DNA of 64,000 nt. Source: an uncultured Pelagibacteraceae bacterium. Lineage in GTDB: Bacteria > Pseudomonadota > Alphaproteobacteria > Pelagibacterales > Pelagibacteraceae. Shown piece by piece: positions 30,282 through 41,292 of this stretch (its first letter is position 1; each line of letters starts with the position of its first letter). The position numbers were made by a program, and so were the translations under genes. The notes below the pieces were generated by a model that saw only the letters and a program-made list of their open reading frames with translations, did no database searches and was not told the origin of the DNA. The stretch is from the NCBI GenBank assembly GCA_902543295.1, contig CACBXW010000001.1:1-64000 (forward strand), given 5' to 3'.

Positions 30282-31293
30282 TTTTTATTTAACAAAATTA
30301 AAAGATCCTCAGGTAAGAAAATTATATAGCCAATTCTCAAAAAATCTCGCATCTGTGGATTTAACCAATAAAAAGATTATGGTTGGGGTATCTGGTGGTG
30401 CTGACAGCTTAGCTGTTTTATTTTTTGCTCAGTGCTATGCTTTAAAACATCAAACTAAATTGTACCCTGTAATAATAGATCATAAACTAAGAAAAGAATC
30501 TACAATCGAGGCTGAAAACTTGAAGTATAAACTTAAACAAAACTTTAAAATTAAATGTAAAATTCTCTCAAAAAAAATTGTTAAAATTAATAAGAATATA
30601 CAATCTTATGCAAGAGACTTAAGATATGATTTATTTTTTGAAGAGTGCAATAAACAAAAAATAGACTATCTTATATTAGGACATCATAAAGATGATCTAA
30701 TTGAAAATTTTTTTATAAGATTTCTGAGAGGCTCTGGTTTAAAAGGACTTGTTTCTTTTGACAAAAACGTAATAATTTATAACGGAATTAATGTTATTAG
30801 ACCATTTCTATCTACTTCAAAAAAAGATCTACTTAAAATAAATAAAAAAACTTTTGGATTTTTTATAGATGATCCCACAAATAATGATGATAAATTTTTG
30901 AGGAGTAGAATTAGAAAACTTCTAGTAAATTTAGATAAAGAAGGTCTAAAGTTTAATAAATTTTATTTAACTTTAAAAAATTTGTCAAAAAGTGATCAAG
31001 TAATCGAATTTTATGTTGATAAAAATATTTTAGAAAACTCAAAGTATTTTGAGAAAGATAAAAAAATAATATTAAACAAATCCTTTTTTAATAATCCTGA
31101 GGAAATTATTTTGAGAAGTATTATGCAAGTAATTAAACGCATTAGTTGGAAAAAAAACTATCCAAGAGGCAAAAAGGTGAATAGTCTTATAGATTCTATA
31201 AAGTTTACGAACAAAAACGTGAAATTGACACTTTCTGGATGTATTATTGAAAAAATTCAAGATTCGGTGATTATTTACCCAGAAAAACGATAA
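30241..31293 (+). CDS. tilS: tRNA(Ile)-lysidine synthase (start uncertain; the track start at 30181 overlaps cpoB by 100 nt)
   Basis: IMVGVSGGADSLAVLFF, VIIDHKLRKES, LGHHKDDLIENFFIRFLRGSGLKGL. Confidence 0.9.
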   Translation: MKRKSLSATKKTLNFYLTKLKDPQVRKLYSQFSKNLASVDLTNKKIMVGVSGGADSLAVLFFAQCYALKHQTKLYPVIIDHKLRKESTIEAENLKYKLKQNFKIKCKILSKKIVKINKNIQSYARDLRYDLFFEECNKQKIDYLILGHHKDDLIENFFIRFLRGSGLKGLVSFDKNVIIYNGINVIRPFLSTSKKDLLKINKKTFGFFIDDPTNNDDKFLRSRIRKLLVNLDKEGLKFNKFYLTLKNLSKSDQVIEFYVDKNILENSKYFEKDKKIILNKSFFNNPEEIILRSIMQVIKRISWKKNYPRGKKVNSLIDSIKFTNKNVKLTLSGCIIEKIQDSVIIYPEKR

Positions 31294-31357
31294 TTTTTTT
31301 GTTAAATGATCAAATTGACACTTGTTAAATTATTAATAATTCTTAATTTAATGCTCT

Positions 31358-33250
31358 ATGAATTTTAAAAACTTAGCCATGTGGGGAATAATCGTCATTT
31401 TAACGATTGGTCTTTATAATATGTTTAAGAACCCACAAGGTTCAATTTCTCAAAAAAATAAAATTATTTTCTCAGAATTCTTAACCGAGGTCGATAATGG
31501 AAGAGTAGTTAAAGTAGAGATACAAGGAAAAAATATAAAAGGAGTATTATCAAATGGAAATCAATTCACCACCTATGCTCCTGAAGACCCGAACTTAATC
31601 CAGAAACTAAGCGATAAAGGTGTAAGCATCTCAGCAAGTCCATTAGAGGAAAAAATGCCTTCATTATTAGGAATACTTCTTTCATGGTTTCCAATGCTTT
31701 TATTGATTGCTGTTTGGATATTCTTTATGAGACAAATGCAAGGTGGAAAAGGTGGGGCAATGGGATTTGGAAGATCGAAAGCAAAAATGATGAATGAAGT
31801 AAAAGGAAAAGTTACTTTTAATGACGTTGCCGGTGTTGAGGAAGCTAAAGAAGAAGTAGAAGAAGTAGTTGAATTTTTAAAAGATCCAAGAAAGTTTAGC
31901 AGATTAGGTGGTAAGATACCACGAGGTTGTTTATTAGTGGGTCCTCCAGGAACTGGTAAGACTTTACTGGCAAGAGCAATTGCTGGAGAAGCTGGAGTTC
32001 CATTTTTCACTATATCTGGATCAGATTTCGTTGAAATGTTTGTTGGTGTTGGAGCTTCGAGAGTTAGAGATATGTTTGAACAAGGTAAAAAACATTCTCC
32101 GTGTATTATATTTATTGATGAGATTGATGCAGTTGGAAGAAGCAGAGGAGCAGGTCTTGGTGGAGGAAATGATGAAAGAGAGCAAACTCTCAATCAGTTA
32201 TTAGTTGAGATGGATGGTTTTGATACTAATGAAGGTGTAATTATTATTGCTGCAACTAATAGACCAGATGTCTTAGATCCAGCTCTTTTAAGACCAGGAA
32301 GATTTGACAGACAGGTTGTTGTTTCCAATCCAGATCTAATCGGTAGAGAGAAAATTTTAAAAGTACACGCAAAGAAAATATCAATGGCACCTGATGTTAA
32401 TTTAAGAACAGTAGCTAGAGGAACACCTGGATTCTCTGGTGCAGATTTAGCAAATCTTGTAAACGAGGCAGCATTGCTAGCCGCAAGAAAAAACAAAAGA
32501 ATTGTGACGTATCAAGAATTTGAAGAAGCTAAAGATAAAGTTATGATGGGATCTGAAAGAAGATCTATGGTAATGTCAGAGGAAGAGAAAAAATTAACTG
32601 CTTACCATGAGGCTGGACATGCGATTGTGACAATAAATGAAAAAGCCGCTTATCCTATTCATAAAGCAACAATAATACCAAGAGGAAGAGCCTTAGGTAT
32701 GGTTATGCAATTACCTGAAAGGGATGAAGTTTCTCAAACAAGAGAACAGCTTCATGCACAAATGGCCATAGCAATGGGCGGAAGAGTTGCGGAAGAAATA
32801 ATTTTTGGAGATGACAAAGTAACTACTGGAGCAGCAAGTGATATTGAACAGGCAACTAAAAGAGCACGAGCCATGGTTATGAGAGCTGGATTAAGTAAAG
32901 AAATGGGACCAGTTGCTTATGGTGAAAACGAAGAAGAAGTATTTTTAGGAAGATCTGTTGCAAGACAGCAAAATATGTCAGAGGAAACTGCAAGAAAAGT
33001 TGATAGTGAAATTAGAAAATTTGTTGATATGGGTTACGAGAGAGCAAGAAAAGTATTGACTGAAAAAATTGATGATCTGCATAAATTAGCAAAAGCTTTG
33101 CTTACTTACGAAACTTTAACAGGTGCGGAAATTGAGGATTTAATTAATAAAAATATATATCCTAAGAATAAAGAAGATCTAAAAGTTGAAGATGATGATC
33201 AAAGCTCAGCACTTGGTTCAATGGGTCTAAAACCAAAGATAGTGCACTAA
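31358..33250 (+). CDS. ftsH: ATP-dependent zinc metalloprotease FtsH
   Basis: [50 protein letters not shown]. Confidence 0.97.
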   Translation: MNFKNLAMWGIIVILTIGLYNMFKNPQGSISQKNKIIFSEFLTEVDNGRVVKVEIQGKNIKGVLSNGNQFTTYAPEDPNLIQKLSDKGVSISASPLEEKMPSLLGILLSWFPMLLLIAVWIFFMRQMQGGKGGAMGFGRSKAKMMNEVKGKVTFNDVAGVEEAKEEVEEVVEFLKDPRKFSRLGGKIPRGCLLVGPPGTGKTLLARAIAGEAGVPFFTISGSDFVEMFVGVGASRVRDMFEQGKKHSPCIIFIDEIDAVGRSRGAGLGGGNDEREQTLNQLLVEMDGFDTNEGVIIIAATNRPDVLDPALLRPGRFDRQVVVSNPDLIGREKILKVHAKKISMAPDVNLRTVARGTPGFSGADLANLVNEAALLAARKNKRIVTYQEFEEAKDKVMMGSERRSMVMSEEEKKLTAYHEAGHAIVTINEKAAYPIHKATIIPRGRALGMVMQLPERDEVSQTREQLHAQMAIAMGGRVAEEIIFGDDKVTTGAASDIEQATKRARAMVMRAGLSKEMGPVAYGENEEEVFLGRSVARQQNMSEETARKVDSEIRKFVDMGYERARKVLTEKIDDLHKLAKALLTYETLTGAEIEDLINKNIYPKNKEDLKVEDDDQSSALGSMGLKPKIVH

Positions 33251-33256
33251 GCTTTA

Positions 33257-34306
33257 ATGAATAAATATTACACTAGAGCGTGTAATTTTTATTATGGAAT
33301 AACATCAAAAACGAACATAAAAAAAAAAAAATCTATTCCTCTCAATGGTTACAATCATATTTCTTTTGATAAATTAGAAATCATTGACAGAAAAAAAAAC
33401 AAAATAATTAACATTAAAGATATTAGAAAACTTTCAACTAAATTAAAAAAAAAAGTTATTAGAGATTTAAAAAATATAAAAAAAAAGAAAATTTTTAAAC
33501 AAATAAATTTATCGGATATCCCTATTTTGATGGGTATAGTTAATTTAACTCCAGATAGTTTCTCAGATGGTGGCAAATATAATAAAAAAAATTTAGCGTT
33601 AAAACATGTTAATAACTTATTATCAAATGGAGCAAAGATAATAGACGTTGGTGGAGAGTCTACGAGACCAGGTGCAAAAGATATTAATCCTAGAAAAGAA
33701 TGGGATAGAATAAAGGTCATCTTAAAAATTTTAAAAAACAAAAAAAGTTTTGTTTCATTAGATACTAGAAAAAGTTTTGTGATGAAGAAAGCCTCTAAAA
33801 TAAAAGTAGATCTTATAAATGATGTGTCTGGACTAAGTTATGACCCTGATACTATAAATTATTTAAAAAAAACAAAAAAACCTTTTGTCATTCATCACAT
33901 GAAAGGAACACCAAAGAATATGCAGATTAAACCTACTTATAAAAATGTTTTACTTGATATTTATGACTTCTTTGAAACAAAACTAAAATATCTAAGAAAA
34001 CAAGGTATAAAACATAATAATATTATATTAGATCCAGGAATTGGGTTTGGAAAAAATTTGAAACATAATATTACCCTCTTAAAGAATATTTCTATTTTTC
34101 ATTCATTGGGTCTCCCTGTAATGTTGGGTTTATCTAGAAAGAGATTTATTAAGGATATTTCAAAAGAGAATGATACAAAAGAGAGAATTGGTGGAACAGT
34201 ATCTTCATGTATTCAAGCATATCTACAAGGAATTCAAATTTTAAGAGTTCATGATGTTAAAGAAATTAGCCAAGCATTTAAAGTGTTTAAAGAATTAGAA
34301 AATTAG
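33257..34306 (+). CDS. folP: dihydropteroate synthase with N-terminal extension
   Basis: LMGIVNLTPDSFSDGGKY, IIDVGGESTRPGAK, DPGIGFGKN, VMLGLSRKRFI. Confidence 0.93.
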   Translation: MNKYYTRACNFYYGITSKTNIKKKKSIPLNGYNHISFDKLEIIDRKKNKIINIKDIRKLSTKLKKKVIRDLKNIKKKKIFKQINLSDIPILMGIVNLTPDSFSDGGKYNKKNLALKHVNNLLSNGAKIIDVGGESTRPGAKDINPRKEWDRIKVILKILKNKKSFVSLDTRKSFVMKKASKIKVDLINDVSGLSYDPDTINYLKKTKKPFVIHHMKGTPKNMQIKPTYKNVLLDIYDFFETKLKYLRKQGIKHNNIILDPGIGFGKNLKHNITLLKNISIFHSLGLPVMLGLSRKRFIKDISKENDTKERIGGTVSSCIQAYLQGIQILRVHDVKEISQAFKVFKELEN

Positions 34307-34308
34307 CA

Positions 34309-35640
34309 ATGATTAAAAAATATTTTGGAACTGACGGAATTAGAGGAAAAGTTAACGGCTCTAAAATAAATGGTGAAATGTTTTTTAAATTTGGCTTAGC
34401 AGCTGGAACATATTTTAAAAATTTAAAAAAAAGTAAACAAACAGCAATAATTGCAAAAGATACTAGATTATCAGGTTACACGCTTGAACCTGCGTTAGTA
34501 TCTGGATTGGCATCAGCGGGGATGCATATTTATACTTTAGGACCGCTACCAACAAATGGTCTAGCAATGCTAACGAAAAAAATGAGAGCAAATATGGGCA
34601 TAATGATTACAGCTTCACATAATCCATATTATGATAATGGTTTAAAGCTATTTGGACCTGATGGACTTAAACTATCTGATAAAATTGAAAAAAAAATTGA
34701 GAAGTTAATTGATTCAAAAATTACAAAAAATCTGTCTAAACCTATTGAACTTGGTAGGGTTAAAAGACTAGAAGATGCTAATGATAACTATATAAAAATA
34801 TTAAAACAAAATTTCCCATCCTCATTTAGTTTAAAAGGTATTAAAATTGCCTTAGACTGTGCTAATGGTGCTGGTTATAAAGCTGGTCCTGAATTATTTA
34901 AATCATTAGGCGCCAAAGTATTTAAAACTGGTACTTCTCCTAACGGATTGAATATTAATCTTAAATCTGGATCAACTTATCCAAGTAAAATTTGTAAAAT
35001 GACAAAAAAAAATAAGGCCCATATAGGAATTGCATTAGATGGAGATGCAGACAGAATTATAGTCTGTGACGAAAAAGGTAGAATTGTTGATGGAGATAAA
35101 ATTCTTGCCATGTTGGGAGAAAGATGGAAAAGAAAAAAAATTTTAAAAGGTGGAGTAATTGGGACACTAATGTCGAATTATGGTTTAGAAAATTTTTTTA
35201 AAAATAAGGGAATTAAATTTTTAAGATCAGATGTAGGAGATAGGTATGTAAAAGAAAAAATGAAAAAAAATAAGTTTAATTTAGGTGGAGAACAATCGGG
35301 TCACATAATCCTTGGGAAGTTTGCAACTACAGGAGATGGATTACTGGTTGCCTTAGAAATACTTTTTTCATTAAGAAAAAAAAAGAAAGCCAGTGAACTT
35401 TTTAATAAATTTAAACCCACTCCACAAATTTTGGAAAATATAGAAGTTAAAGATAAATCAATAATTAATACTCCAAAATGCAAAAAAGCAATTAATCAAG
35501 CAAATAAAATAATTAAAAAAAAAGGTAGAATATTAGTTAGAAAATCTGGTACTGAACCAAAAATTAGAATTATGAGCGAGTCAGATGACTCAAGTTTAAA
35601 TAAATTGTGTGTTAATATAATTAAAAAATCAATCCAGTAA
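34309..35640 (+). CDS. glmM: phosphoglucosamine mutase
   Basis: YFGTDGIRGKVN, GIMITASHNPYYDNGLKLF, ALDGDADRIIVCDE, GGEQSGHII. Confidence 0.95.
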   Translation: MIKKYFGTDGIRGKVNGSKINGEMFFKFGLAAGTYFKNLKKSKQTAIIAKDTRLSGYTLEPALVSGLASAGMHIYTLGPLPTNGLAMLTKKMRANMGIMITASHNPYYDNGLKLFGPDGLKLSDKIEKKIEKLIDSKITKNLSKPIELGRVKRLEDANDNYIKILKQNFPSSFSLKGIKIALDCANGAGYKAGPELFKSLGAKVFKTGTSPNGLNINLKSGSTYPSKICKMTKKNKAHIGIALDGDADRIIVCDEKGRIVDGDKILAMLGERWKRKKILKGGVIGTLMSNYGLENFFKNKGIKFLRSDVGDRYVKEKMKKNKFNLGGEQSGHIILGKFATTGDGLLVALEILFSLRKKKKASELFNKFKPTPQILENIEVKDKSIINTPKCKKAINQANKIIKKKGRILVRKSGTEPKIRIMSESDDSSLNKLCVNIIKKSIQ

Positions 35641-35641
35641 A

Positions 35642-36454
35642 TTGAAAATCAAATCTAAAATATTAATAATTGCAGGATCAGATTCTTCTGGAGGAGCTGG
35701 AATTCAAGCGGATATTAAATCGGTTACTTCTCTTGGATCTTTCGCTATGACAGCAATCACAGCAGTAACATCTCAAAATACAACAGGTGTTAAGTCTATA
35801 ATTCCAGTGCCTAACAAAGAAATTTCTAATCAAATCGAATTTACTTCAAAAGATATTAGGCCAGACGCAGTAAAGATAGGAATGCTGCATTCTACTAAAG
35901 TTATAAATTCAGTATTGAGATCAATAAAAAAGTCAAATTTAAATAAAATAATACTAGATCCTGTTATGGTGGCCAAAGGTGGAGCCAAGCTTATTGATAA
36001 TAAGGCTATTTTAGTTTTAAAAAAAAAACTAATAAAAAAAGTTGATTTAATTACACCAAATATTCCTGAAGCAGAAATACTAACTAAAATAAAAATTAAA
36101 TCTATCTTGGATATGAAAAACGCTGCTAGAATATTATTAGATTTAGGTGCTAAGAACGTTTTAATTAAAGGTGGTCATTTAAATTCTAAAACTTTGAAAG
36201 ATGTTTTTGTAAATAAAAAAGAAATTGCAATATTTACAAATAAAAAAATTAAAACAAAAAATACTCATGGAACTGGATGTACATTATCAAGTGCAATTGC
36301 AACATATTATGGATGTGGAAAAACTCTAAAGAAATCTTGTGAGTTAGGTATTAGATATGTAAACAATGCCATTAGGACAAGACCAAACTTTGGAAAAGGA
36401 AATGGACCAATTAACCATTTAAATAGTTTTATAATTGAGAAGAAATTTAGATGA
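35642..36454 (+). CDS. thiD: hydroxymethylpyrimidine/phosphomethylpyrimidine kinase (TTG start)
   Basis: [53 protein letters not shown]. Confidence 0.93.
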   Translation: MKIKSKILIIAGSDSSGGAGIQADIKSVTSLGSFAMTAITAVTSQNTTGVKSIIPVPNKEISNQIEFTSKDIRPDAVKIGMLHSTKVINSVLRSIKKSNLNKIILDPVMVAKGGAKLIDNKAILVLKKKLIKKVDLITPNIPEAEILTKIKIKSILDMKNAARILLDLGAKNVLIKGGHLNSKTLKDVFVNKKEIAIFTNKKIKTKNTHGTGCTLSSAIATYYGCGKTLKKSCELGIRYVNNAIRTRPNFGKGNGPINHLNSFIIEKKFR

Positions 36455-37743
36455 ATAATGTAGTCGTTGTTGGATCGCAGTGGGGAGATGAAGGTAAAGG
36501 GAAAATAGTTGATTGGTTATCCAGTGAAGCAGACGTTGTCGTAAGATTCCAAGGAGGACATAATGCTGGTCACACATTAGTTATAGATGGTGTTACTTAT
36601 AAATTAAGATTATTACCATCTGGAATTGTAAGAAAAAATAAAATTTCAATTATAGGAAATGGAGTTGTTGTTGATCCCTGGGCGCTTCTGGATGAAATTG
36701 AAGAAGCGAAATCTAAAGGTGTAGAAATCAATGAAAATAATCTGATTTTATCTGAGGCTGCCACATTAATTTTACCATTTCATAGAGAGATGGATGAAAT
36801 AAGGGAAGACTCTGCTGGTAAATCAAAAATTGGAACTACTAGAAGAGGTATTGGCCCAGCCTATGAGGATAAAGTAGGAAGAAGATCTATAAGAGTAATG
36901 GATCTTGCATCAAAACAAAATCTTGAAAATCGATTATCATTAGTACTTGAACACCATAATGCAATCCGAAAAGGATTGGGTAAGCCAATATATGAAAAAG
37001 ATAAACTAGTTAAGGACTTATTAAAAATAGCTCCAAATATTTTAAAATATTCAGCACCTGTTTGGAGAAAGATAGATCAATTTAAATCAGAAAATAAAAA
37101 AATATTATTTGAGGGAGCTCAAGGAATATTACTTGATGTAGATCACGGAACATATCCATATGTAACTTCTTCCAATACAGTAGCAGCATCAGCAGCAACA
37201 GGATCTGGATGTGGTCCAAACTTAATAAACTACGTATTAGGAATTACAAAAGCATACACAACAAGGGTAGGTGAAGGACCTTTCCCAACAGAATTAACAG
37301 ATGATATTGGTAATCATTTAGGTGAAAAGGGACATGAATTTGGAACTGTAACTAGCAGAAAAAGAAGATGCGGCTGGTTTGATGGAGTTCTAGTAAGACA
37401 AACAATAAAGATCTCAGGAATTGTTGGAATAGCATTAACAAAATTAGATGTGTTAGATGAACTTGATCAAATAAAAATTTGTGTAGCTTATGAGCTAAAC
37501 GGAAAAAAAATAGATTATTTTCCTGCAGCAGTAGATGATCAAATAAATGTTAAGCCAGTTTATAAAATATTTGAGGGATGGAAATCTAAAACCCAAGGAA
37601 TAAAAAAATTTCAAGATTTACCTAATAATGCAAAGATTTATGTAAAAGCTGTTGAAGAATTCATTGAGGCAAAAATATCAAGTATTTCAACGAGTCCAGA
37701 AAGAAAAGATACTATTCTTTTAATAGATCCATTTAATAATTAG
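36451..37743 (+). CDS. purA: adenylosuccinate synthetase
   Basis: [59 protein letters not shown]. Confidence 0.96.
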   Translation: MNNVVVVGSQWGDEGKGKIVDWLSSEADVVVRFQGGHNAGHTLVIDGVTYKLRLLPSGIVRKNKISIIGNGVVVDPWALLDEIEEAKSKGVEINENNLILSEAATLILPFHREMDEIREDSAGKSKIGTTRRGIGPAYEDKVGRRSIRVMDLASKQNLENRLSLVLEHHNAIRKGLGKPIYEKDKLVKDLLKIAPNILKYSAPVWRKIDQFKSENKKILFEGAQGILLDVDHGTYPYVTSSNTVAASAATGSGCGPNLINYVLGITKAYTTRVGEGPFPTELTDDIGNHLGEKGHEFGTVTSRKRRCGWFDGVLVRQTIKISGIVGIALTKLDVLDELDQIKICVAYELNGKKIDYFPAAVDDQINVKPVYKIFEGWKSKTQGIKKFQDLPNNAKIYVKAVEEFIEAKISSISTSPERKDTILLIDPFNN

Positions 37744-37761
37744 AAAAGAATTTTAACGAGC

Positions 37762-38652
37762 TCAATTAGCTGGTAATAGATTTTTTGATTTAGCAGAGTT
37801 CAACATATGTTTTTGGAGTTTTTCAAATGCTTTGTTTTCAATTTGTCTAATTCTTTCTCTGCTTATTTTGAATTTCTTACTTAAATCTTCCAAAGTTATT
37901 GGATAATCTGTCAATCTTCTAGAATAAAGAATCTCTTTTTCTCTCTCATTTAAAATCTTAATAGAGTCTTGTAAAAGGTCTTTTCGTTGCTCCATTTCCT
38001 CATTTTGTGCAAATTTAAGTTCTTGATCCATATCATTGTCTACAACCCAATCTTGCCATTCATCACCGTCTTCCCCAATTGGTGCATTTAATGACTGCTC
38101 TTTTCCTGAAAGCCTTCTATTCATTGATACTACTTCTTGTTCACTAACATCTAATCTGTTTGCTATATCTTTTACGTGTTCATCACGTAAGTCACCCTCA
38201 GTTCTAGGTGCAATTTGATTTTTTAGTTTCTTCAAGTTAAAAAAAAGCTTCTTTTGAGCTGTTGTAGTTCCAATTTTTACTAAGCTCCATGATCTTAGAA
38301 TATATTCTTGAATAGAAGCTTTAATCCACCACATTGCATAAGTCGCAAGTCTAAAACCTTTTTCTGGTTCAAATTTTTTGACAGCTTGCATTAAACCTAC
38401 GTTACCTTCTGAAATCATTTCATTGAGAGGCAAACCATAACCTTTGTAACCCATCGCTATTTTAGCAACTAGTCTTAGATGACTTGTAACAAGTTTTTCA
38501 GCTGATTTAACATTTCCTGTGGTTTGCCAATTTTTAGCAAGCATGTATTCTTCTTCTGCATCTAGCATAGGGAATTTTTTTATCTGAGCTAGATATGCAG
38601 CTAAACCACCTTCATTTGAAAGAGTAGGCAAGTTGTATGTATTATTACTCAT
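37762..38652 (-). CDS. rpoH: RNA polymerase sigma-32-type factor RpoH
   Basis: LVTSHLRLVAKIAMGYKGYGLPLNEMISEGNVGLMQAVKKFEPEKGFRLATYAMWWIKASIQEYILRSWSLVKIGTT. Confidence 0.93.
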   Translation of the reverse strand: MSNNTYNLPTLSNEGGLAAYLAQIKKFPMLDAEEEYMLAKNWQTTGNVKSAEKLVTSHLRLVAKIAMGYKGYGLPLNEMISEGNVGLMQAVKKFEPEKGFRLATYAMWWIKASIQEYILRSWSLVKIGTTTAQKKLFFNLKKLKNQIAPRTEGDLRDEHVKDIANRLDVSEQEVVSMNRRLSGKEQSLNAPIGEDGDEWQDWVVDNDMDQELKFAQNEEMEQRKDLLQDSIKILNEREKEILYSRRLTDYPITLEDLSKKFKISRERIRQIENKAFEKLQKHMLNSAKSKNLLPAN

Positions 38653-38695
38653 AGGAAGTATTTATGTAATAGAGAAATTTTTTTTTACAATCGTT

Positions 38696-39676
38696 TTATT
38701 TACTTAATTTTCTTAGTTTTTTTAAGATATCATTTAATTCTTTTGGTATATTTGATGAAAATTCTAACCTTTCCCCAGACTTTGGATGATCAAAACCCAA
38801 CTGTTTTGCATGCAAAAATTGTCTATCTAGATTTAAAATTTTACTATTAAGATCTTCATCAATGTTTTTAAATTTCTTAAATTTCTTTTTATATTTTTTA
38901 TCTCCAAGAATATTATTACCTTTGTATGACATATGGACTCTTATTTGATGAGTTCTCCCAGTTTCTAATTTACATTGTATAAAACTAAAAGTTGGAACAT
39001 TATCATTTTCAAAAAGCTCTAATGTTTCATAATGGGTAATTGCCTTTTTACCTTTGCTTGATGATACTTCCATCATCTGTCTATTTTTCGAACTTCTAGT
39101 TATGAATGTTTCAATTGTTCCTTTTTGAGGTCTTAATTTTCCCCAAATTAAAGTTTGATAAACTCTAGTTATAGAATGTTCGGAGAATTGAAGTGATAAT
39201 TTTTCATGAGTTGAATTATTTTTTGCTATTACAATTAATCCAGAAGTATCTTTATCAATTCTATGAACTATACCGGGTCTCAGTTCATCTCCAATATTAG
39301 ATAAATTTTTGCTATCATAATTCATTAACGCATTAACTATCGTATTATCATAATTACCAGCACCAGGATGCATTGAAATTCCAGATGGTTTATCAATTAC
39401 AATTAAATCTTCATCTTCGTGAATTATGTTTAATTTAAAATTATAAGGTTTTAAGCTTTGTTTCTTAGGTTCAACAATTTCAAGATCAATTTTGTCATTT
39501 AATTTTGTTTTAACTGAGGGGTCTTTTATAATTTTGTCGTTAATTTTTAATTTACTATCTAATATTAAATTTTTTATTCTAGTTCTGCTTAAACTCTTAT
39601 CATGATTTGCTAATATTGTGTCTACTCTCTTGTTATTATCATCTTCTTTAATAATTAAATTGATGATATTTTTCAT
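38696..39676 (-). CDS. rluD: RluA/RluD family pseudouridine synthase
   Basis: N-terminal S4-like domain; IVHRIDKDTSGLIVIAKN, LETGRTHQIRVHM. Confidence 0.92.
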   Translation of the reverse strand: MKNIINLIIKEDDNNKRVDTILANHDKSLSRTRIKNLILDSKLKINDKIIKDPSVKTKLNDKIDLEIVEPKKQSLKPYNFKLNIIHEDEDLIVIDKPSGISMHPGAGNYDNTIVNALMNYDSKNLSNIGDELRPGIVHRIDKDTSGLIVIAKNNSTHEKLSLQFSEHSITRVYQTLIWGKLRPQKGTIETFITRSSKNRQMMEVSSSKGKKAITHYETLELFENDNVPTFSFIQCKLETGRTHQIRVHMSYKGNNILGDKKYKKKFKKFKNIDEDLNSKILNLDRQFLHAKQLGFDHPKSGERLEFSSNIPKELNDILKKLRKLSK

Positions 39677-39699
39677 AAATTATTATATTAAATTATTAT

Positions 39700-39776
39700 G
39701 CGTTCGTAGCTCAACTGGATAGAGCGCCAGATTTCGGCTCTGGAGGTTCAGGGTTCGACTCCTTGCGGGCGCACCA
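39700..39776 (+). tRNA. tRNA-Arg (anticodon TCG)
   Basis: GCGTTCGTAGCTCAACTGGATAGAGCGCCAGATTTCGGCTCTGGAGGTTCAGGGTTCGACTCCTTGCGGGCGCACCA; anticodon loop TTTCGGC. Confidence 0.93.
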
Positions 39777-40568
39777 TTATTCGCCCATATTAATAAGCGT
39801 TCCTTTATTTTTTGCGACATTGAAAGAATAATAGAATAATGCAATTGATAATACAAAGTAAACTCCATTCCACATGAAAGCATAATAGATATTTTGAATA
39901 TCTACAGTTTGATTAATCAAAATATTTCTTGCTTCTTCAAATATATATACCAATGGTATTAGATAAGCTATCTTCTGGAACACCTCTGGTAGTATTTCAA
40001 TTGGATAATAAATGCATCCAAATGGAGCTAATAAAAACATTGTAGACCACGCTATATTTTCAAAAGAGGGCCCATATCTCAGTAGACCAGCTGATACAAG
40101 TATTCCTAATGTTATTCCAAATAAATATAGGCTTAAAAATAAAAAAAATAGAAATATTCCTAAATCTAAAATAGAAATACCAAACAATGGAGATGTTAAA
40201 AGTACTGCTGGTATTAAACCTATAAGAGCTCTTATTAAAGCTGTAGCAACAAGTGAAGTTAATATTTCACCAATTTTCATTGGTGCAATAAATAAATTTG
40301 TAAAGTTTCTACTCCAAATTTCCTCAAGAAATAGCATATTAAATCCAATACTAGTTCTAAAAAGAAAATCATAAAGGATCGCGCAAGTTAATATAACTCC
40401 AACTGCATTATTATAATATGTTGTATGTGTAGCAAAAAAATTTGAGATAAATCCCCACAAAGTAATTTGAATAGTCGGCCAATAAACAAGATCTAAAACC
40501 CTTGGGAAAGATCTGGTAATTAAATAAAAATGTCTTAAAAAAAGACCATACATTCTAGTTAAGCTCAT
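39777..40568 (-). CDS. ABC-2 type transporter permease
   Basis: Six or so TM segments; paired by 14-nt overlap with an ABC ATPase. Confidence 0.85.
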   Translation of the reverse strand: MSLTRMYGLFLRHFYLITRSFPRVLDLVYWPTIQITLWGFISNFFATHTTYYNNAVGVILTCAILYDFLFRTSIGFNMLFLEEIWSRNFTNLFIAPMKIGEILTSLVATALIRALIGLIPAVLLTSPLFGISILDLGIFLFFLFLSLYLFGITLGILVSAGLLRYGPSFENIAWSTMFLLAPFGCIYYPIEILPEVFQKIAYLIPLVYIFEEARNILINQTVDIQNIYYAFMWNGVYFVLSIALFYYSFNVAKNKGTLINMGE

Positions 40569-41292
40569 TTTTACTCCTTGATAATTTTAAAAAAACTTCC
40601 TCGAGGTTTTTTCTGCCGTGTTTATTTATTAATTCTTCAGGATTTCCTTTATCGATAATAATTCCGTCTTTCATCATAAGAATAGATTTACAAAGTCTAG
40701 TGACTTCATTCATATTATGAGAAGCAAGAAGTATAGATATTTTTTTTTCTTTTTTATAATCTTCCAAAAAAGATCTAACAAAATCACCTACTTCTGGATC
40801 TAATGATGCGGTTGGCTCATCTAGTAATAATACTTTTGGTTCGTTGATTAATGCTTTTGCCAAACTAACTCTATTTTTTTGTCCAGATGATAATTCGCCT
40901 GTAATGCTATTAAGTAATCCTCCCAATCTTAATTTTTCCGATAAAAATTCAATCCTCTCATTAATATTATTTATTTTATATAATTTTCCATAAACGGTTA
41001 GATTTTGTTTAACCGTAAGTTTTTTTGGTAATTCAATATATGGAGATATGAAGTTTATTTTTTCCAAGATTTCAATTCTATTTCCCTCCAATTTTTGACC
41101 ATTTATCAAAATTTCTCCACTAGTTGGTTTTAAAAGTCCTAATAACATACCGATGGTGGTTGTTTTGCCTGAGCCATTTGGACCTAATAGGCCTAAAATT
41201 TCGTCTTCTTTTATGTTAAAGCTTATACCTTTTACAGCTTCATTCTTTCCATAATTTTTTTTAATATTTTTTACTTCGACTAAATTTTTCAT
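40555..41292 (-). CDS. ABC transporter ATP-binding protein
   Basis: LLGPNGSGKTTTIGMLLGLL, LSSGQKNRVSLAKALINEPKVLLLDEPTASLDP. Confidence 0.93.
   Translation of the reverse strand: MKNLVEVKNIKKNYGKNEAVKGISFNIKEDEILGLLGPNGSGKTTTIGMLLGLLKPTSGEILINGQKLEGNRIEILEKINFISPYIELPKKLTVKQNLTVYGKLYKINNINERIEFLSEKLRLGGLLNSITGELSSGQKNRVSLAKALINEPKVLLLDEPTASLDPEVGDFVRSFLEDYKKEKKISILLASHNMNEVTRLCKSILMMKDGIIIDKGNPEELINKHGRKNLEEVFLKLSRSKNELN

Noticed and set aside
31573-32193. 206-aa minus-strand ORF opposite ftsH
   Set aside because: Antisense to a highly conserved ftsH; Ser/Pro-rich shadow frame with no recognisable family. Long antisense ORFs are common opposite conserved genes.
33355-33741. 128-aa minus-strand ORF opposite folP
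   Set aside because: Phe/Leu-rich shadow of a Lys-rich coding region; no independent support.
39683-39883. 66-aa minus-strand ORF
   Set aside because: Antisense to tRNA-Arg (APARSRTLNLQSRNLALYPVELRTH is the classic tRNA-antisense artefact) and overlaps the ABC permease.
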